Shown here in pieces: positions 7,850 to 17,814 of a stretch of 46,573 nt of DNA. The stretch is from a virus. The stretch spans positions 1-46,573 of the IMG/VR virus record IMGVR_UViG_3300021197_000675; one strand, 5' to 3'. Positions within the stretch are counted from its first letter, which is position 1; the number at the start of each line of letters is the position of its first letter. A program made the translations under genes and the position numbers. Below the pieces are notes generated by a model that was given only the letters and a program-made list of their open reading frames with translations, searched no databases and was not told the DNA's origin.

Positions 7850-7870
7850 ATATTTTCCTCTTCGTGATTA

Positions 7871-7889
7871 AAGGGTAGTTTTTACCCTT
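7871..7889. promoter_or_regulatory. 19-bp inverted repeat, operator candidate in divergent region
   Basis: AAGGGTA (7871-7877) and TACCCTT (7883-7889) are perfect arms around a 5-base centre. The right arm overlaps the -35 box of the rightward promoter, and the whole site lies downstream of the leftward -10. A related AAGAGGGTAA occurs at 7926-7935. A protein bound here could block the rightward promoter and impede leftward elongation. The ribbon-helix-helix or helix-turn-helix protein is a possible ligand. Confidence 0.5.
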
Positions 7890-7915
7890 GACTTCCCCAT
7901 ATTCTCTCATATAAT
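7888..7915 (+). promoter_or_regulatory. Strong sigma70-type promoter driving the Snf2-like gene
   Basis: TTGACT (7888-7893), a 16-base spacer and a perfect TATAAT (7910-7915). Transcription should start near 7922, about 20 bases before the ATG at 7944, with ribosome site AAGAGGG at 7926-7932. This is the best consensus promoter seen in the window. Confidence 0.75.
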
Positions 7916-7927
7916 CTTTTATGTCAA
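7899..7927 (-). promoter_or_regulatory. Divergent promoter for the leftward replication operon
   Basis: On the minus strand a perfect TTGACA -35 (7922-7927) is 17 bases from GAATAT (7899-7904), a poor -10 match. It interlocks with the rightward promoter on the opposite strand, so RNA polymerase could occupy only one at a time. A weak -10 suggests dependence on an activator or on relief from competition. Confidence 0.5.
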
Positions 7928-7943
7928 GAGGGTAATTAAAATA

Positions 7944-9401
7944 ATGTACAACTTTAAAACTGAACCATACGACCATCAAAAAACAGCATGGGAAGACTCG
8001 TGGACCAAGAACTTCTATTTTCTAGCTATGGAAATGGGAACGGGTAAATCCAAGGTTGCCATTGATTCCATAGGTGCGCTTTACGAACAAGACAAGATAG
8101 ATACTGTCTTAATCGTTGCCCCTAAAGGAGTCTTTGACAACTGGATTCAACAAGAGATCCCTAGACATTTGCCTGATCGCATAGAAAGAACCGTGGTCCG
8201 TTGGCAACCAAACTGGACTGAAAAGTTTAAAGCCGAGATTTCTGCCGTTGCTGTGCCTAAAAACAGAGAGAAGAAGCAGTTAGTTTTTTTGGTAATGAAC
8301 GTGGAAGCTATGTCCACACAAAAAGGACAAAGCACCGCGCTGCGCTTTCTGGAGCTAAACCCTAACAACATGATGATTGTGGACGAGTCTACGACGATTA
8401 AAAACCGCAAGAGTCAACGCACCAAAGCTATTGTGGCTTGTGGCCGTGCCGCCAAATACCGCCGAGTGTTGACAGGCAGCCCGATTACCAAGAGTCCTTT
8501 GGACCTGTTTAGTCAATGCGATTTTTTAGCTAACAAAGCTTTGGGCTACGATAATTTTTTTGCTTTCCAAGCGCGATACGCAGTGATGCAAAGACGGCCT
8601 AGACCGGGAGGAGGTCATTATCCGCATCTTATGGGGTACAGACGATTAGACGAACTTGGGGACAAGCTTGATAAGTTTACTTGCCGCATTTTAAAAGAAG
8701 ACTGCCTTGATCTACCGGATAAAATTTACACGCGACGTAATGTGCCTTTAACGGACGAACAGGCTAAAGCTTACAATCAAATGAAAAGCTTTGCGTTGGT
8801 ACAGTTGGACAACGGAGAGATGGTGACTACCGCCAGTATTTTGACGCAAATCATGCGACTTCAACAAATTACCTGTGGTTTTATCAAGCCGGACGAAGAT
8901 GCTCCGATCCAGACTTTAAAGAACAACAGGCTTTCTCAACTGATGGAAATTATCGAGGAAACCTCTGGAAAGGCCCTAATATGGGCGACTTACACCCATG
9001 ACATCTACGCTATCCGGGAAGCGTTGGCCGGGGTCTATGGAGAAGACAGCGTCGCTACTTATCATGGTCCTACGGCACAGGAAGACCGTCAGAATATTGT
9101 CGTTGAGTTCCAAAAAATTGACTCTCCCTTACGTTTTTTTGTGGGTCATCCTAAAACAGGCGGATACGGCATCACTTTGACTGCTGCTAACACGGTGATT
9201 TACTACAACAACAGTTACGATTTAGAGTCTCGATTGCAGTCAGAGGACAGGGCACACCGTATTGGTCAGGAAAAGTCGGTTACTTACATAGACTTAGTTA
9301 GTCCCGATACAATTGACGAAAGAATTTTGGAAGCGTTACGGAGTAAAATAAATCTGGCTCAGACCGTTTTGGGCGAAGACTTCCGGGGTTGGCTTGTCTG
9401 A
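7944..9401 (+). CDS. Snf2-like SF2 helicase/translocase
   Basis: This 485-aa, two-RecA-domain protein has motif I EMGTGKSK (30-37), Ia LIVAPKGVFDNW, motif II VDEST with KN (146-154), motif III LTGSPITKSPLDLF, motif V GYGITLTAANTVIYYN and motif VI RAHRIGQ (436-442). The last is diagnostic of the Snf2 family. It is close to the minimal Snf2 core, with no extra DNA-binding domain visible, and is typical of phage Snf2-like proteins. Roles may include replication, recombination or clearing host proteins from DNA. It is the only long plus-strand gene, has its own strong promoter, and its 3' end overlaps a small minus-strand gene by 43 bases. That isolation suggests separate timing from the replication operon. 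Confidence 0.92.
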   Translation: MYNFKTEPYDHQKTAWEDSWTKNFYFLAMEMGTGKSKVAIDSIGALYEQDKIDTVLIVAPKGVFDNWIQQEIPRHLPDRIERTVVRWQPNWTEKFKAEISAVAVPKNREKKQLVFLVMNVEAMSTQKGQSTALRFLELNPNNMMIVDESTTIKNRKSQRTKAIVACGRAAKYRRVLTGSPITKSPLDLFSQCDFLANKALGYDNFFAFQARYAVMQRRPRPGGGHYPHLMGYRRLDELGDKLDKFTCRILKEDCLDLPDKIYTRRNVPLTDEQAKAYNQMKSFALVQLDNGEMVTTASILTQIMRLQQITCGFIKPDEDAPIQTLKNNRLSQLMEIIEETSGKALIWATYTHDIYAIREALAGVYGEDSVATYHGPTAQEDRQNIVVEFQKIDSPLRFFVGHPKTGGYGITLTAANTVIYYNNSYDLESRLQSEDRAHRIGQEKSVTYIDLVSPDTIDERILEALRSKINLAQTVLGEDFRGWLV

Positions 9402-9520
9402 GTTTTTTTGAGTTCACGAATAAACTCCACACACTCTTCTAAGTCTGCTTCTATCTGAGACAGACGGTCAATGAAGGCTAACGCTTCGTCGCCACTAATT
9501 TTTATTTTTATTTCGTTCAC
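9359..9520 (-). CDS. Possible 53-aa acidic helical protein at end of virion operon
   Basis: GTG at 9520 overlaps the stop of the large upstream gene (GTGA). The frame runs 53 codons to TGA at 9359-9361, crossing 43 bases into the 3' end of the opposing Snf2-like gene. The protein begins NEIKIKISGDEALAFIDRL and continues with a Glu-rich amphipathic helix and a basic tail, which reads like real protein. It would be the last gene of the leftward structural operon. No family is recognised, and the overlap with a convergent gene lowers confidence. Confidence 0.5.
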   Translation of the reverse strand: MNEIKIKISGDEALAFIDRLSQIEADLEECVEFIRELKKTQTSQPRKSSPKTV

Positions 9521-12500
9521 GACATCAACGAGGCAATGCCTTCCCGGCCTTTAATGACTTCACTGGCAGTGTCGTAAGGGAACATGGCCGCGTACTGAGA
9601 ACGAGTGGTAGGGGAAGCCGCTTGTTGTCCTTGAGCCGGGGGAGGTGGAGGTGGAGTGGGAGCCATAGGCATAGGCGCAACCGCCGGTTGAACCAAAGGT
9701 TCGCTAGATTGTGGCGCGGGCCGTGGTGCGGCCGCTACAGGCACTTCTTCGATTGTTTCGGTTTCTTCCATTTCAAATTCAGGAGACTGTAAATATTCAG
9801 TAATGTTTTGATAAGTAGTCGAACCCAAAATAGTTTCTAATTGAGGTTGTAGCGCAAGATGAAAATCACGCACGTCTTTGGGGTTGCGTATTTTTCGCAT
9901 CATTTGAGCGGCGACTTTTGGATCTTGAGCAGTTTCGATCATCAACGCCAAAGCAGCTTCGCTAGGTAACTTTTCTAAATATCTACTTGCTAATTCAGAA
10001 CCTAATTTTGCTGAAACAAGCGACCCTGACGACCCCCTCAATCCAATCTTTTCTTGAATACTTCGCATAAAACCACTAAACGTGCCAGCGCCCATTGCTC
10101 TTGCACCGGCTGAAACAAACATGTTGTTATCCAAGATTTCTTGAACAAATGCTTGGTCACCCTCAAGAGTTTGTCCGCGCATAAGACTTTTGTTAATCCG
10201 TTCTCCTATATCCGTAATGGTAACTAAACCGTTACGAAACTGATCGTCTACAACATTTTCTTCAACTAACACGTCTAAAATAGTTTTAGGATTTTTCTGA
10301 TTGCGATTAAGCGGTGCGGTTAAAAAATTGCCGAACGCGGCAAAGTCTATGATTCCAGTGTTGGGGTTGCGTGATTTTTCAATCGCTGCATTAAGAACAA
10401 CCTCTTTAAAACCGCGCACGGAGTTACCGGCGGCTGTTCCAAACTCTCCGCTGTCGGCTCTCTTGGCTATTTTTGCCAAACCCCTTAAACTTGCTTCAGG
10501 CGCATTAGTGCGTTTACTTCCATCTAAAATTGCAAGCATAGCTTCTACAGGTCTTTCGGGCACGTCTAAAAACATACGAAAAGCATCAATGTCTGCTTTC
10601 TGCGGTCCGTTGTAAATTCCTGCAAAATCTCTAGCCGGTCCCGTGGCACGTTGTACGCCCACACCACGCTTATCTTTTTTGAGTTTAAAACCGGAACCTA
10701 CAATGTCGTCGCGGTATTTATCTAACTGGGCTTGCAAAGTAGAAGCGTTTTTTAAATCTTCTTCTATTGCTTTCATCCCCGGCAGTTCTAAAACTTTTTG
10801 ATATTTATTAAGGACCTGATCTAACGCATTTAGGTTTATTTCGCCGCGTTGTTTGCCTTTAGACCGAATGATTCCTTCTCGGTTAGCAAACACGTCACGC
10901 AAAATTATTTCTTTTGCCCCACCTAATTCGTATTTCTTTAAAGCGCGTAACTCGTTAGCTTGCGCGGGCGTCACGTTTTTAATGGCAACGTCCATCGCTG
11001 TATCCAGTTGTTTAAAGTTTTGTGCGGTCATCGAACCCGACGTAACAATAAATTTACGAGCAAGCTCTAAAGGGTCCACGCGCTTTGCGCCGCTGGCATC
11101 CTTCGCAAGAAGTGTTCCACCAAACGCTCTGTCAAAAACTTCGTTTTTAGCATACGACAGTGCCCGGGCATTGTTAATGGCTTGTATTTGTTTTTCTACC
11201 GCTTCAATATTTTTGGCCGTAAAGCCAAGTTCTTCTAAAGATTCTCGCGTAGGAATAGCGCCAGACTTATCAAATTTTCCACCAATCGTCATTATGTCGT
11301 TTAAAGCCCGCCGTGCCATTCCGCCGTAATAACCGGTTTGATTTCCTCCGGCTTCTGTAGAGCCTTTTGTCCGGGCATTTCTTAACATTTGAGATCGAAA
11401 CTCTAACAAACGATTAATCGGCACATATGTATTGTCTATAATTTTTTCAATTTTTTTATTAGAATTTTCTACTAGTTTGTCGAGATTTGTAATCGAAGTG
11501 TCAATGCTGCCAAGGCGGGTAATTTTTTCATTTAAGTTGCGTTCTATTTCGTCAACGCCGCTGTTAATTTCACTAAGTTTGGAGTCATATTGACTTGCAA
11601 TTTCCATTTGCTCGTCTGTCATGTCAAGCACTGCAAGACCTGTCGTTTTTTCCGTTTCTTGACGTGGGCCAAGCTCGACTAAGGCACGTTGTGCGGTTGT
11701 TTCGGCTTCTTTTAAATCATTGTTTAAAACATTAACTTGACGTTCTAAAACACTTTTTTCTCCGCGTAAGCTAGAAAGCTGTCCAAAATTGTTTTCGATT
11801 TCAGTCAGTTGTTTTTTGTAAGTGTCACGATAAAGAGGGTCTATCGATTCTTTCATAAAATCTTGGAGGTACTTTATGTATAAACCTTCGGCTGCTTGCG
11901 AACCACCTCGTGCAGGGTTAGTTTTTTCTAGCCAAAAATTAAAAATTTCTTTAACCGGCGCTTCAATACGTTTATCTATTTTTTTCCATGCCCTGTTTTC
12001 TGCTTGTTCGATTAGTTTATAGGGTCGTTCTATTCCGCTTTCTATCAGAATAGCAGCGGCGTTATCCGCATCCCCTAACACATCGCCTTCCGGGACATAT
12101 TTAAAAGTGCCATCTTCTGTCACACGTTTAACACGACGACCATCTTGTCCTTTAGTGGCTAGTCGCTCACCTTGTTGCATGGCCCGTGCAATGCTGCCAT
12201 TGAGAGCCGCTTCCATAAGCTGTCGATAATATTCTTCTGCACTAAGACTGACCGCTTGCATGACGGCGGGACTATCAAACTGAGCAAGGTTGTCTAAAAT
12301 TGCCCCCATTTGTTGTACCGCTTCGGTAGATTGTCTAGCTAACTGTTTTTTACCACGATCAAGAGCGGCCGATCCCGACATGTCTGTTAACGTCGCTTGA
12401 AATATTTGCATAATTTCATCGCCAGTTTTTTCATAACCTGAAAACGGCGGAAGATTTTTTTCTCCTAACAACTCTTTGGGTATGCCCACGTCATCGGACT

Positions 12501-13737
12501 CTAATCTTCTGGCAATTTCTGCTGTGTCCACACCTTTGTACTCAGGAGGGTTAGCCCCCCTCTCTGCTACGGGAGTAGCGTTATAACGAGCCAATCGTTG
12601 TTCGTGAGCGGCTTGGCGTCCTGCGTCAACGTCATCTACTATTTGAGTTAAAACTTTAATCACTTGGTTTTCAGCAGCACCTTCGCCCGCCGCTGCCGCA
12701 CGTGCAGCTTCCCGTCTACCAAGAGCGTAAGCTATCCCTACCGGAGAAAAACCCGTTGCAATTTCAGCAGGAATTCTTAAATACAAGTTGCCCGGATCAA
12801 CCGTTTCAGCGACGGCTCCGGCTGCGCCCATTGCCGTACCTGCCGCCACAGCACCTGCCACACCTAGTTTAGGTGAACTAGCTCTCGCCGCTCTCGCCGT
12901 AGTCGCGCTTTTTTCTAAATTTCTTACCGCTTTTGCTAGGCTTGTTGCCATGCCTACATTGTTGGCCGCGTTTTCAAACAAAAAAGCTGACCCTAAGTTG
13001 ACAGGACTTACGTTGGGTACAAAGGCCCCTGTGCCCGCTTGTTGGATTTCTCCTCGGACACCCAAACCTAATGCTTTCCCTAACCCTGTTTTGGCAGCAC
13101 TTTCAATGGCACGGGTGTAAGCGAAAGGCGAGGCTAATGCGCCAATGGTAAACCCGGCAGTTTCGCCAAAGACCCGGCCCTTTTGTGCAGAAGGGAGCAA
13201 TTGTTGATCTTGACGACCAAGGTCTAAAGTTTCTTTAAGTTTATCTATACCCGCACGAGCCGGTATTGCGGCAGCCGTTGTGCCACCGATAAGTCCGATC
13301 AAACCTCCTGTGACAAAACCAAGTCCTGCACCAATAGTAGAGCCAACTCCGTAACCTGCTGCTGCTCCAAGGGGACCACGCCCGACAATAGTTCCTAACC
13401 CCGATCCTATTCGCCCGCCAATACCCGCACCAACCCGCGCCCCGGACCGTGCGCCAATACCACCGGCTGTTGTTCCTGCCGTACCACTAACCACACCAAC
13501 GGGAAGGGTAGTCGCTAATTCTTCAGCGGCCGCACCATAAGCGCCTTGATCACTTACATTAGCTACGTTGTATTGGATAATGTCTTCATCGGTTAACCCT
13601 GCTTTGCGGGCCGCGTCGTAATCGTAGTTACGCCTTTGAGAAACGTATTGGGCAATATCCGCTGCGTTCAGCCCTTCGACTTGTGCGGCACGAAGGTCGT
13701 ACTGAAGTTGCGGATTGTTGTCAAAAGGAGAAGCCAT
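9517..13737 (-). CDS. Very large (1406 aa) putative internal virion/ejection protein
   Basis: The largest gene in the window and nearly the last of the structural operon. The N-terminus has two short repeats ending in AGLTDEDIIQY and EGLNAADIAQY. A long Gly/Ala-rich, weakly hydrophobic segment follows (about 75-165), which could insert into membrane. The middle is largely helical, with a strong coiled coil near 640-760 (SVLERQVNVLNNDLKEAE). The C-terminus is Pro-rich (TPPPPPPAQGQQ), then a short tail. No lysozyme or transglycosylase motif was found. Size, position after the nozzle gene, and a helical Gly-rich make-up fit the ejection proteins of short-tailed phages (P22 gp16/gp20, T7 gp15/gp16). 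The role is inferred from context. Confidence 0.6.
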   Translation of the reverse strand: MASPFDNNPQLQYDLRAAQVEGLNAADIAQYVSQRRNYDYDAARKAGLTDEDIIQYNVANVSDQGAYGAAAEELATTLPVGVVSGTAGTTAGGIGARSGARVGAGIGGRIGSGLGTIVGRGPLGAAAGYGVGSTIGAGLGFVTGGLIGLIGGTTAAAIPARAGIDKLKETLDLGRQDQQLLPSAQKGRVFGETAGFTIGALASPFAYTRAIESAAKTGLGKALGLGVRGEIQQAGTGAFVPNVSPVNLGSAFLFENAANNVGMATSLAKAVRNLEKSATTARAARASSPKLGVAGAVAAGTAMGAAGAVAETVDPGNLYLRIPAEIATGFSPVGIAYALGRREAARAAAAGEGAAENQVIKVLTQIVDDVDAGRQAAHEQRLARYNATPVAERGANPPEYKGVDTAEIARRLESDDVGIPKELLGEKNLPPFSGYEKTGDEIMQIFQATLTDMSGSAALDRGKKQLARQSTEAVQQMGAILDNLAQFDSPAVMQAVSLSAEEYYRQLMEAALNGSIARAMQQGERLATKGQDGRRVKRVTEDGTFKYVPEGDVLGDADNAAAILIESGIERPYKLIEQAENRAWKKIDKRIEAPVKEIFNFWLEKTNPARGGSQAAEGLYIKYLQDFMKESIDPLYRDTYKKQLTEIENNFGQLSSLRGEKSVLERQVNVLNNDLKEAETTAQRALVELGPRQETEKTTGLAVLDMTDEQMEIASQYDSKLSEINSGVDEIERNLNEKITRLGSIDTSITNLDKLVENSNKKIEKIIDNTYVPINRLLEFRSQMLRNARTKGSTEAGGNQTGYYGGMARRALNDIMTIGGKFDKSGAIPTRESLEELGFTAKNIEAVEKQIQAINNARALSYAKNEVFDRAFGGTLLAKDASGAKRVDPLELARKFIVTSGSMTAQNFKQLDTAMDVAIKNVTPAQANELRALKKYELGGAKEIILRDVFANREGIIRSKGKQRGEINLNALDQVLNKYQKVLELPGMKAIEEDLKNASTLQAQLDKYRDDIVGSGFKLKKDKRGVGVQRATGPARDFAGIYNGPQKADIDAFRMFLDVPERPVEAMLAILDGSKRTNAPEASLRGLAKIAKRADSGEFGTAAGNSVRGFKEVVLNAAIEKSRNPNTGIIDFAAFGNFLTAPLNRNQKNPKTILDVLVEENVVDDQFRNGLVTITDIGERINKSLMRGQTLEGDQAFVQEILDNNMFVSAGARAMGAGTFSGFMRSIQEKIGLRGSSGSLVSAKLGSELASRYLEKLPSEAALALMIETAQDPKVAAQMMRKIRNPKDVRDFHLALQPQLETILGSTTYQNITEYLQSPEFEMEETETIEEVPVAAAPRPAPQSSEPLVQPAVAPMPMAPTPPPPPPAQGQQAASPTTRSQYAAMFPYDTASEVIKGREGIASLMS

Positions 13738-16652
13738 TAGCGGCGAGGACCTAATTCAAACATCGACGGATCAGGCTTGTCTAATTTGCCTAATCCGATC
13801 TCATACGACTTAATTATTTTGTTGTAGTTATCAAGCAAAGGAGTCAAAGAAGTTAAATCTTCTCGCGCCCCAATAATTACTTTTTGATTATAAGCTTGTG
13901 GTGCTTCTAGCACACTTGTAGCCAAACTTTGAACCTCTTGCAGTTGATTCCGCATAGTCTGCAATTTAACAAGAGTAGTCTCGTCCATTTTAAACGCACC
14001 CGGTTGAGCAATTTCTTCAGCCAACGCTTGAATTTCAATAGCTAACGGTCGGCCAGACGTTGAAGAGTTTCGTATAAAGCGTTGCGTCATGTTAGATACG
14101 GCTCTTAATTGCTCGGAAGCTTCATCTACCTCCATATAAGGCGCAGAGGTAGGTAACCCAAATTCTCGTCCAGTTCCCCCACCTACGTTTAAAGCCCTTT
14201 TTAACCCACTTATGGGGCCGGTAGCGTCTTCAAAACTTAACGTCTCATCGACAATAAAACCTTCTGGAGGAGGGGTAGGTTCCAAGGCTGACCGAGGCTG
14301 CTTCATCATCCTTCGCTCAAATTCCGTCATTTGAGGATCACCGCCATTAGCCATTTTTACAACAGCACCCCCTTGAGCAAACATAGGTCCGACGTTTTGT
14401 TCATAAAGCCTAGCTGCTTCAATTACGGCACTTGGTAATACCGGGTTGGTAGAAACTTGAGCGCCTGTCCTTGGGTCATAACTCATAGTAGGTCGGCCCA
14501 AATACTCTATAGACGTAATAATCTGTTGAGCTTCGTCAGGTGAAGATTGTCCCGAACCAAATCTTTGTAACGCTTCTGTGTTTGAAAGAAGCCCCCTCAT
14601 AACCCCTTCTTGACTACCCCCAAATATTTTAGTGTAGTCGGTTTGCATACTGGAAAGAGCATTTATACGATCTGTCGTAGCGCGGTAAGCATCAAGTCCT
14701 AAATTTTCCACGTCTAAGATTGCAGAGGCTTTCTTTAGCTCTTCTTGCAATTTGAATTGAGCGTCTTGATATTTTTGCCTAAATTCTGCTTGTTGTGCCG
14801 ATAAAGCCGCTGCTTCTTCTTGCAAATTCATGCCAAACTCTGTTGCTTCTCTTTCTAAATCAATACCTTGCTCTTGCAATAAAACATTCCATTCGCGTAA
14901 ATATTCAAGCGAATCGGCGTTTTGCGCTGCAATGCCTTGTTGCGATTGTCTGAACTCCGATAGATCTGCCAAAGCGTCTTCGTCTAGCTCTAAACGCCTA
15001 ACGACGGCATCTAAATTTTCGTCGAACTGTCGGCTGTTTTCCGCAATGTTTCTACTTTGTATTTCTAAAGCGTGAGCCTGTTGATCGTCTTGTAAGCCCG
15101 CTCGTGCAGCAATCTCTAAACGCGCAGTTGCACGGGTTTCAAGTCCGCGTATAGTTGTTAAATCCGCTTCGGCGTTCTTTCTTGCTTCAATAAGACCAAG
15201 TTCAAACTCGTTTAATTTTCCGTCTCGCTCTAATTGAGCAATCAGATTGGCGTCTATTAGTCCTACTTGAACTTCGCCACGCTCATTAATCAGTTCTTTT
15301 TGGACGCCGCCTTGTTTTAAAATTTCCTCTATACGTCGGGTTGTTTCTTTATCAAACAAGCGTTCCGTTAAGCTGTTTCTTTCTGTAGCTAATCGTTCTT
15401 GAAGTTGCCGATCGCTTTCACCTTCGGTTCGTTGAAACCTTCGATTAAGTTCGTTTTCACGTCCCGTAAAGCGTTGCCCCTCTACTTGACTGGCTAAAGC
15501 TCCTGCGCCCCGGAACATATCGGATTGAATGCCCCGTGCAGCGCCAATTCTAGCCGCCTCGGCCGCTTCAGCGGACTGTAACGCTCCCGCTGCTGCCCCA
15601 CGCTCTATGTTACGCAATTCCCTAGCTCCGGCTCCTGCGCTTGCGACTACTGGTTGAGCAGCAGAAGCAAGCTGCGAAGCTAAAGGCTTGCCCGCCATCG
15701 ACTGCCCTGTGCGAGGGTCTGTGCCAGAAGCAAGATTCAAACCCGCTTGAGCAATATCAAAATAAAGTTTGGACTGTAAATCTTGTTTAGTTTGATCTGT
15801 GTCGCCCAACAGGCGTTGATAAATAGGCATACGCGCATCCACCATTGAACCAAATTCATCTGCCGTGGAAGGAGCCGTAAGTGCTTGATATTGATCTAAA
15901 ATATTAGAAAGGTCAGGAGGAACGCCGCCCTGATTCATTCTTACCGGACCGCCCGCGTTCATTTCAGGTATGACTTCCTCTACGGACTGACTCATCATTA
16001 GTTCGCCAATGCCCTGCCCCATCGGAGTAGGTACGCCCATCTCGGTTTCCATGTCAACTTCGCCAGAAATGCCTTGCATCAATTCGCCAATGCCAGAGTC
16101 CATTGCGCCCTGCTCTGTCATCATAATCGTAGGCTGAACAAGCGTTAAAACAGATTCAGGAGTAGCCGAAGCGTCACGTTCTCCTACAAAGTTAGCCAGT
16201 TCGTCATAACGCTCTTGTAAAGTCCGGTCATCACCACGCATGGCGTCGATCAATTCTTCGGTGCTGTCAGCGGTGTCTATACCCGTCATCATTTCGTCAA
16301 GATATTCTTGACCTAACGCTTCTCCCTGTTGTGCCGCCGCATTTTCTGCCACTTGCACTTGAGCTTCCGGGGCTGGACCGGGAGCCGGGAGCATGGGAGG
16401 GGGCATCATTGCCGGGTCCATCATGGGCATAGGTTGGCCGCCATTTGCCAAACGGTTCATTTGAGCGCGTAAATAATCTTTTTCTCGCAAATCACGGGCA
16501 TATTCTTCCCGTGCATCAATCCGTCCAGCGCCACTACCGTGTGTTCTAGGTGCAATTCGGTAAATCTCGTCGTCAACATTACGGATGGTGCGCTCGTCAT
16601 GACGCATCAAGCCGCCGCGATTCATAAACATTGGTCGATTGAGTATTGTCAT
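13737..16652 (-). CDS. Large (971 aa) helical putative internal virion protein with GG motifs
   Basis: The N-terminus carries MFMNRGGLM (8-16), then LANGGQP, a Pro/Met-rich linker (MMPPPMLPAPGPAPE), and MNAGGPVRMNQGG near 230. The central part (about 370-640) is a long Glu/Gln/Arg-rich coiled coil, where residues QLQERLATERNSLTERL show clear heptads. A later FAQGGAVVKMANGG (about 755) precedes a C-terminal helical domain. The double-glycine motifs recur in other virion proteins here. The start ATG is two bases from the stop of the upstream gene. No enzyme motif is seen. It is probably an ejection or core protein; a tail-fibre role is less likely given the lack of beta repeats. Confidence 0.55.
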   Translation of the reverse strand: MTILNRPMFMNRGGLMRHDERTIRNVDDEIYRIAPRTHGSGAGRIDAREEYARDLREKDYLRAQMNRLANGGQPMPMMDPAMMPPPMLPAPGPAPEAQVQVAENAAAQQGEALGQEYLDEMMTGIDTADSTEELIDAMRGDDRTLQERYDELANFVGERDASATPESVLTLVQPTIMMTEQGAMDSGIGELMQGISGEVDMETEMGVPTPMGQGIGELMMSQSVEEVIPEMNAGGPVRMNQGGVPPDLSNILDQYQALTAPSTADEFGSMVDARMPIYQRLLGDTDQTKQDLQSKLYFDIAQAGLNLASGTDPRTGQSMAGKPLASQLASAAQPVVASAGAGARELRNIERGAAAGALQSAEAAEAARIGAARGIQSDMFRGAGALASQVEGQRFTGRENELNRRFQRTEGESDRQLQERLATERNSLTERLFDKETTRRIEEILKQGGVQKELINERGEVQVGLIDANLIAQLERDGKLNEFELGLIEARKNAEADLTTIRGLETRATARLEIAARAGLQDDQQAHALEIQSRNIAENSRQFDENLDAVVRRLELDEDALADLSEFRQSQQGIAAQNADSLEYLREWNVLLQEQGIDLEREATEFGMNLQEEAAALSAQQAEFRQKYQDAQFKLQEELKKASAILDVENLGLDAYRATTDRINALSSMQTDYTKIFGGSQEGVMRGLLSNTEALQRFGSGQSSPDEAQQIITSIEYLGRPTMSYDPRTGAQVSTNPVLPSAVIEAARLYEQNVGPMFAQGGAVVKMANGGDPQMTEFERRMMKQPRSALEPTPPPEGFIVDETLSFEDATGPISGLKRALNVGGGTGREFGLPTSAPYMEVDEASEQLRAVSNMTQRFIRNSSTSGRPLAIEIQALAEEIAQPGAFKMDETTLVKLQTMRNQLQEVQSLATSVLEAPQAYNQKVIIGAREDLTSLTPLLDNYNKIIKSYEIGLGKLDKPDPSMFELGPRR

Positions 16653-16653
16653 A

Positions 16654-17814
16654 TTAGAAGCCCATTCCCATAGTCCGCGCTCCTTGTACTGCGCCGAGTC
16701 CTGCTATGCCGAGTCCCAAAACCTGTTGTGCTGTAGAAGGTTGTTGCCCGCCGCCTTGCGTCGTAATAGTAGCTTGACTAGTCGGTGTACCGCGAGAAAT
16801 GTCCGACAAGAAACCAAGCTGTTGATAAGGGGCGGCTAGTCTTTCTACGTTGCTTTGTCTGACCGCATCTAGCTCTGCCTGTTGCTGTCCACGTTGCATA
16901 GCACCTAATGCGGTAAGCGTTTGAATGTCACTTAGGTTTGAGCTTTGTGCTAACTGGCCTAACCCGGCCTGTTGTAAGCCAAGGTTGGCGGCCTGTGTGC
17001 CGAGGCCCGCGTACTGTCCAGCAAGAGAACCGAGTCCTTGCCCGATGCTTTGCATCTGCCCAATGTCAGCCTGACTAAGCTGCCCGTAGTTTAAGCCCAG
17101 ATTACCTATGCCTTCTGAAGCCTGAAGCCTTCTGTTCTGCGTGTTCTCAAACGCCTGTTGTGCCGCGTTCCGTGCAGACTCATAACCTTGCTGGCGCAGG
17201 TTACCGGCGGCTCTACCTTGCTCTCGTAATATATTGGCAGCCAGTTCAGAATCCATAATGCCGGAGCGCGATCCACCAAACGCACCACTAGCCACGGCAT
17301 TGGCGCGTTGCTGTTGAAGCTGCACATCACCTTGATCTTGGATATCTTGCAAGGTTTGTTGGACCACTGCATCTTCATAAGGGTTTTCAAAACTAGACAC
17401 TTGCGTAGAAGGGTCAAACGTCCCGGCACTGGCAAGCATTCCTTCGCCCGCAGCCGTTTGATACTGATAAGGAATCTCACGTAGCTGTTGGGCTAACCGT
17501 CCAGACTCTAATAAATACTCTTGGCCCTGTCCTAACGTAGGAAGCGCCGCGTTTTGAATCATGTTTTGCCCAGCAGTAACTTGATTTAAACCACCTTGCA
17601 GATAAGGAGCGTAAGCGCCTAGCCCTGCTTGTCCCATCGTTGCCGCTTGTTTTTCTAATCCGGTAAGCCCCGCTACTTGATACGCAGGAGGAAGCGCCGA
17701 CTCGTCTGTCAATCTGGCGCTTACAAGGTCTTTAACGTCTTGGAGAGTGCCTAGACGGAACGCTTCGACCCTAGGGTCTTCTCTGACTATCTGTGTGGTG
17801 GTTTCATTAGCCAT
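16654..17814 (-). CDS. Gln/Ala/Gly-rich putative internal virion protein
   Basis: This 386-aa protein is dominated by Ala, Gln, Gly and Leu, with long predicted helices. One of these contains RANAVASGAFGGSRSGIMDS (about 160-185), and near-repeats of LGxLAGQYAGLG and LGLQQAGLGQLA lie between about 250 and 290. The C-terminus is Gly/Met-rich and hydrophobic (VLGLGIAGLGAVQGARTMGM), perhaps membrane-active. Such composition is typical of phage pilot or ejection proteins. It overlaps the upstream gene by one base. The role is assigned from composition and place in the operon only. Confidence 0.55.
   Translation of the reverse strand: MANETTTQIVREDPRVEAFRLGTLQDVKDLVSARLTDESALPPAYQVAGLTGLEKQAATMGQAGLGAYAPYLQGGLNQVTAGQNMIQNAALPTLGQGQEYLLESGRLAQQLREIPYQYQTAAGEGMLASAGTFDPSTQVSSFENPYEDAVVQQTLQDIQDQGDVQLQQQRANAVASGAFGGSRSGIMDSELAANILREQGRAAGNLRQQGYESARNAAQQAFENTQNRRLQASEGIGNLGLNYGQLSQADIGQMQSIGQGLGSLAGQYAGLGTQAANLGLQQAGLGQLAQSSNLSDIQTLTALGAMQRGQQQAELDAVRQSNVERLAAPYQQLGFLSDISRGTPTSQATITTQGGGQQPSTAQQVLGLGIAGLGAVQGARTMGMGF

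Noticed and set aside
10853-11329. Plus-strand open frame (158 codons) inside the 1406-aa gene
   Set aside because: Antisense shadow of a coding region with no promoter or ribosome site and an unconvincing translation.
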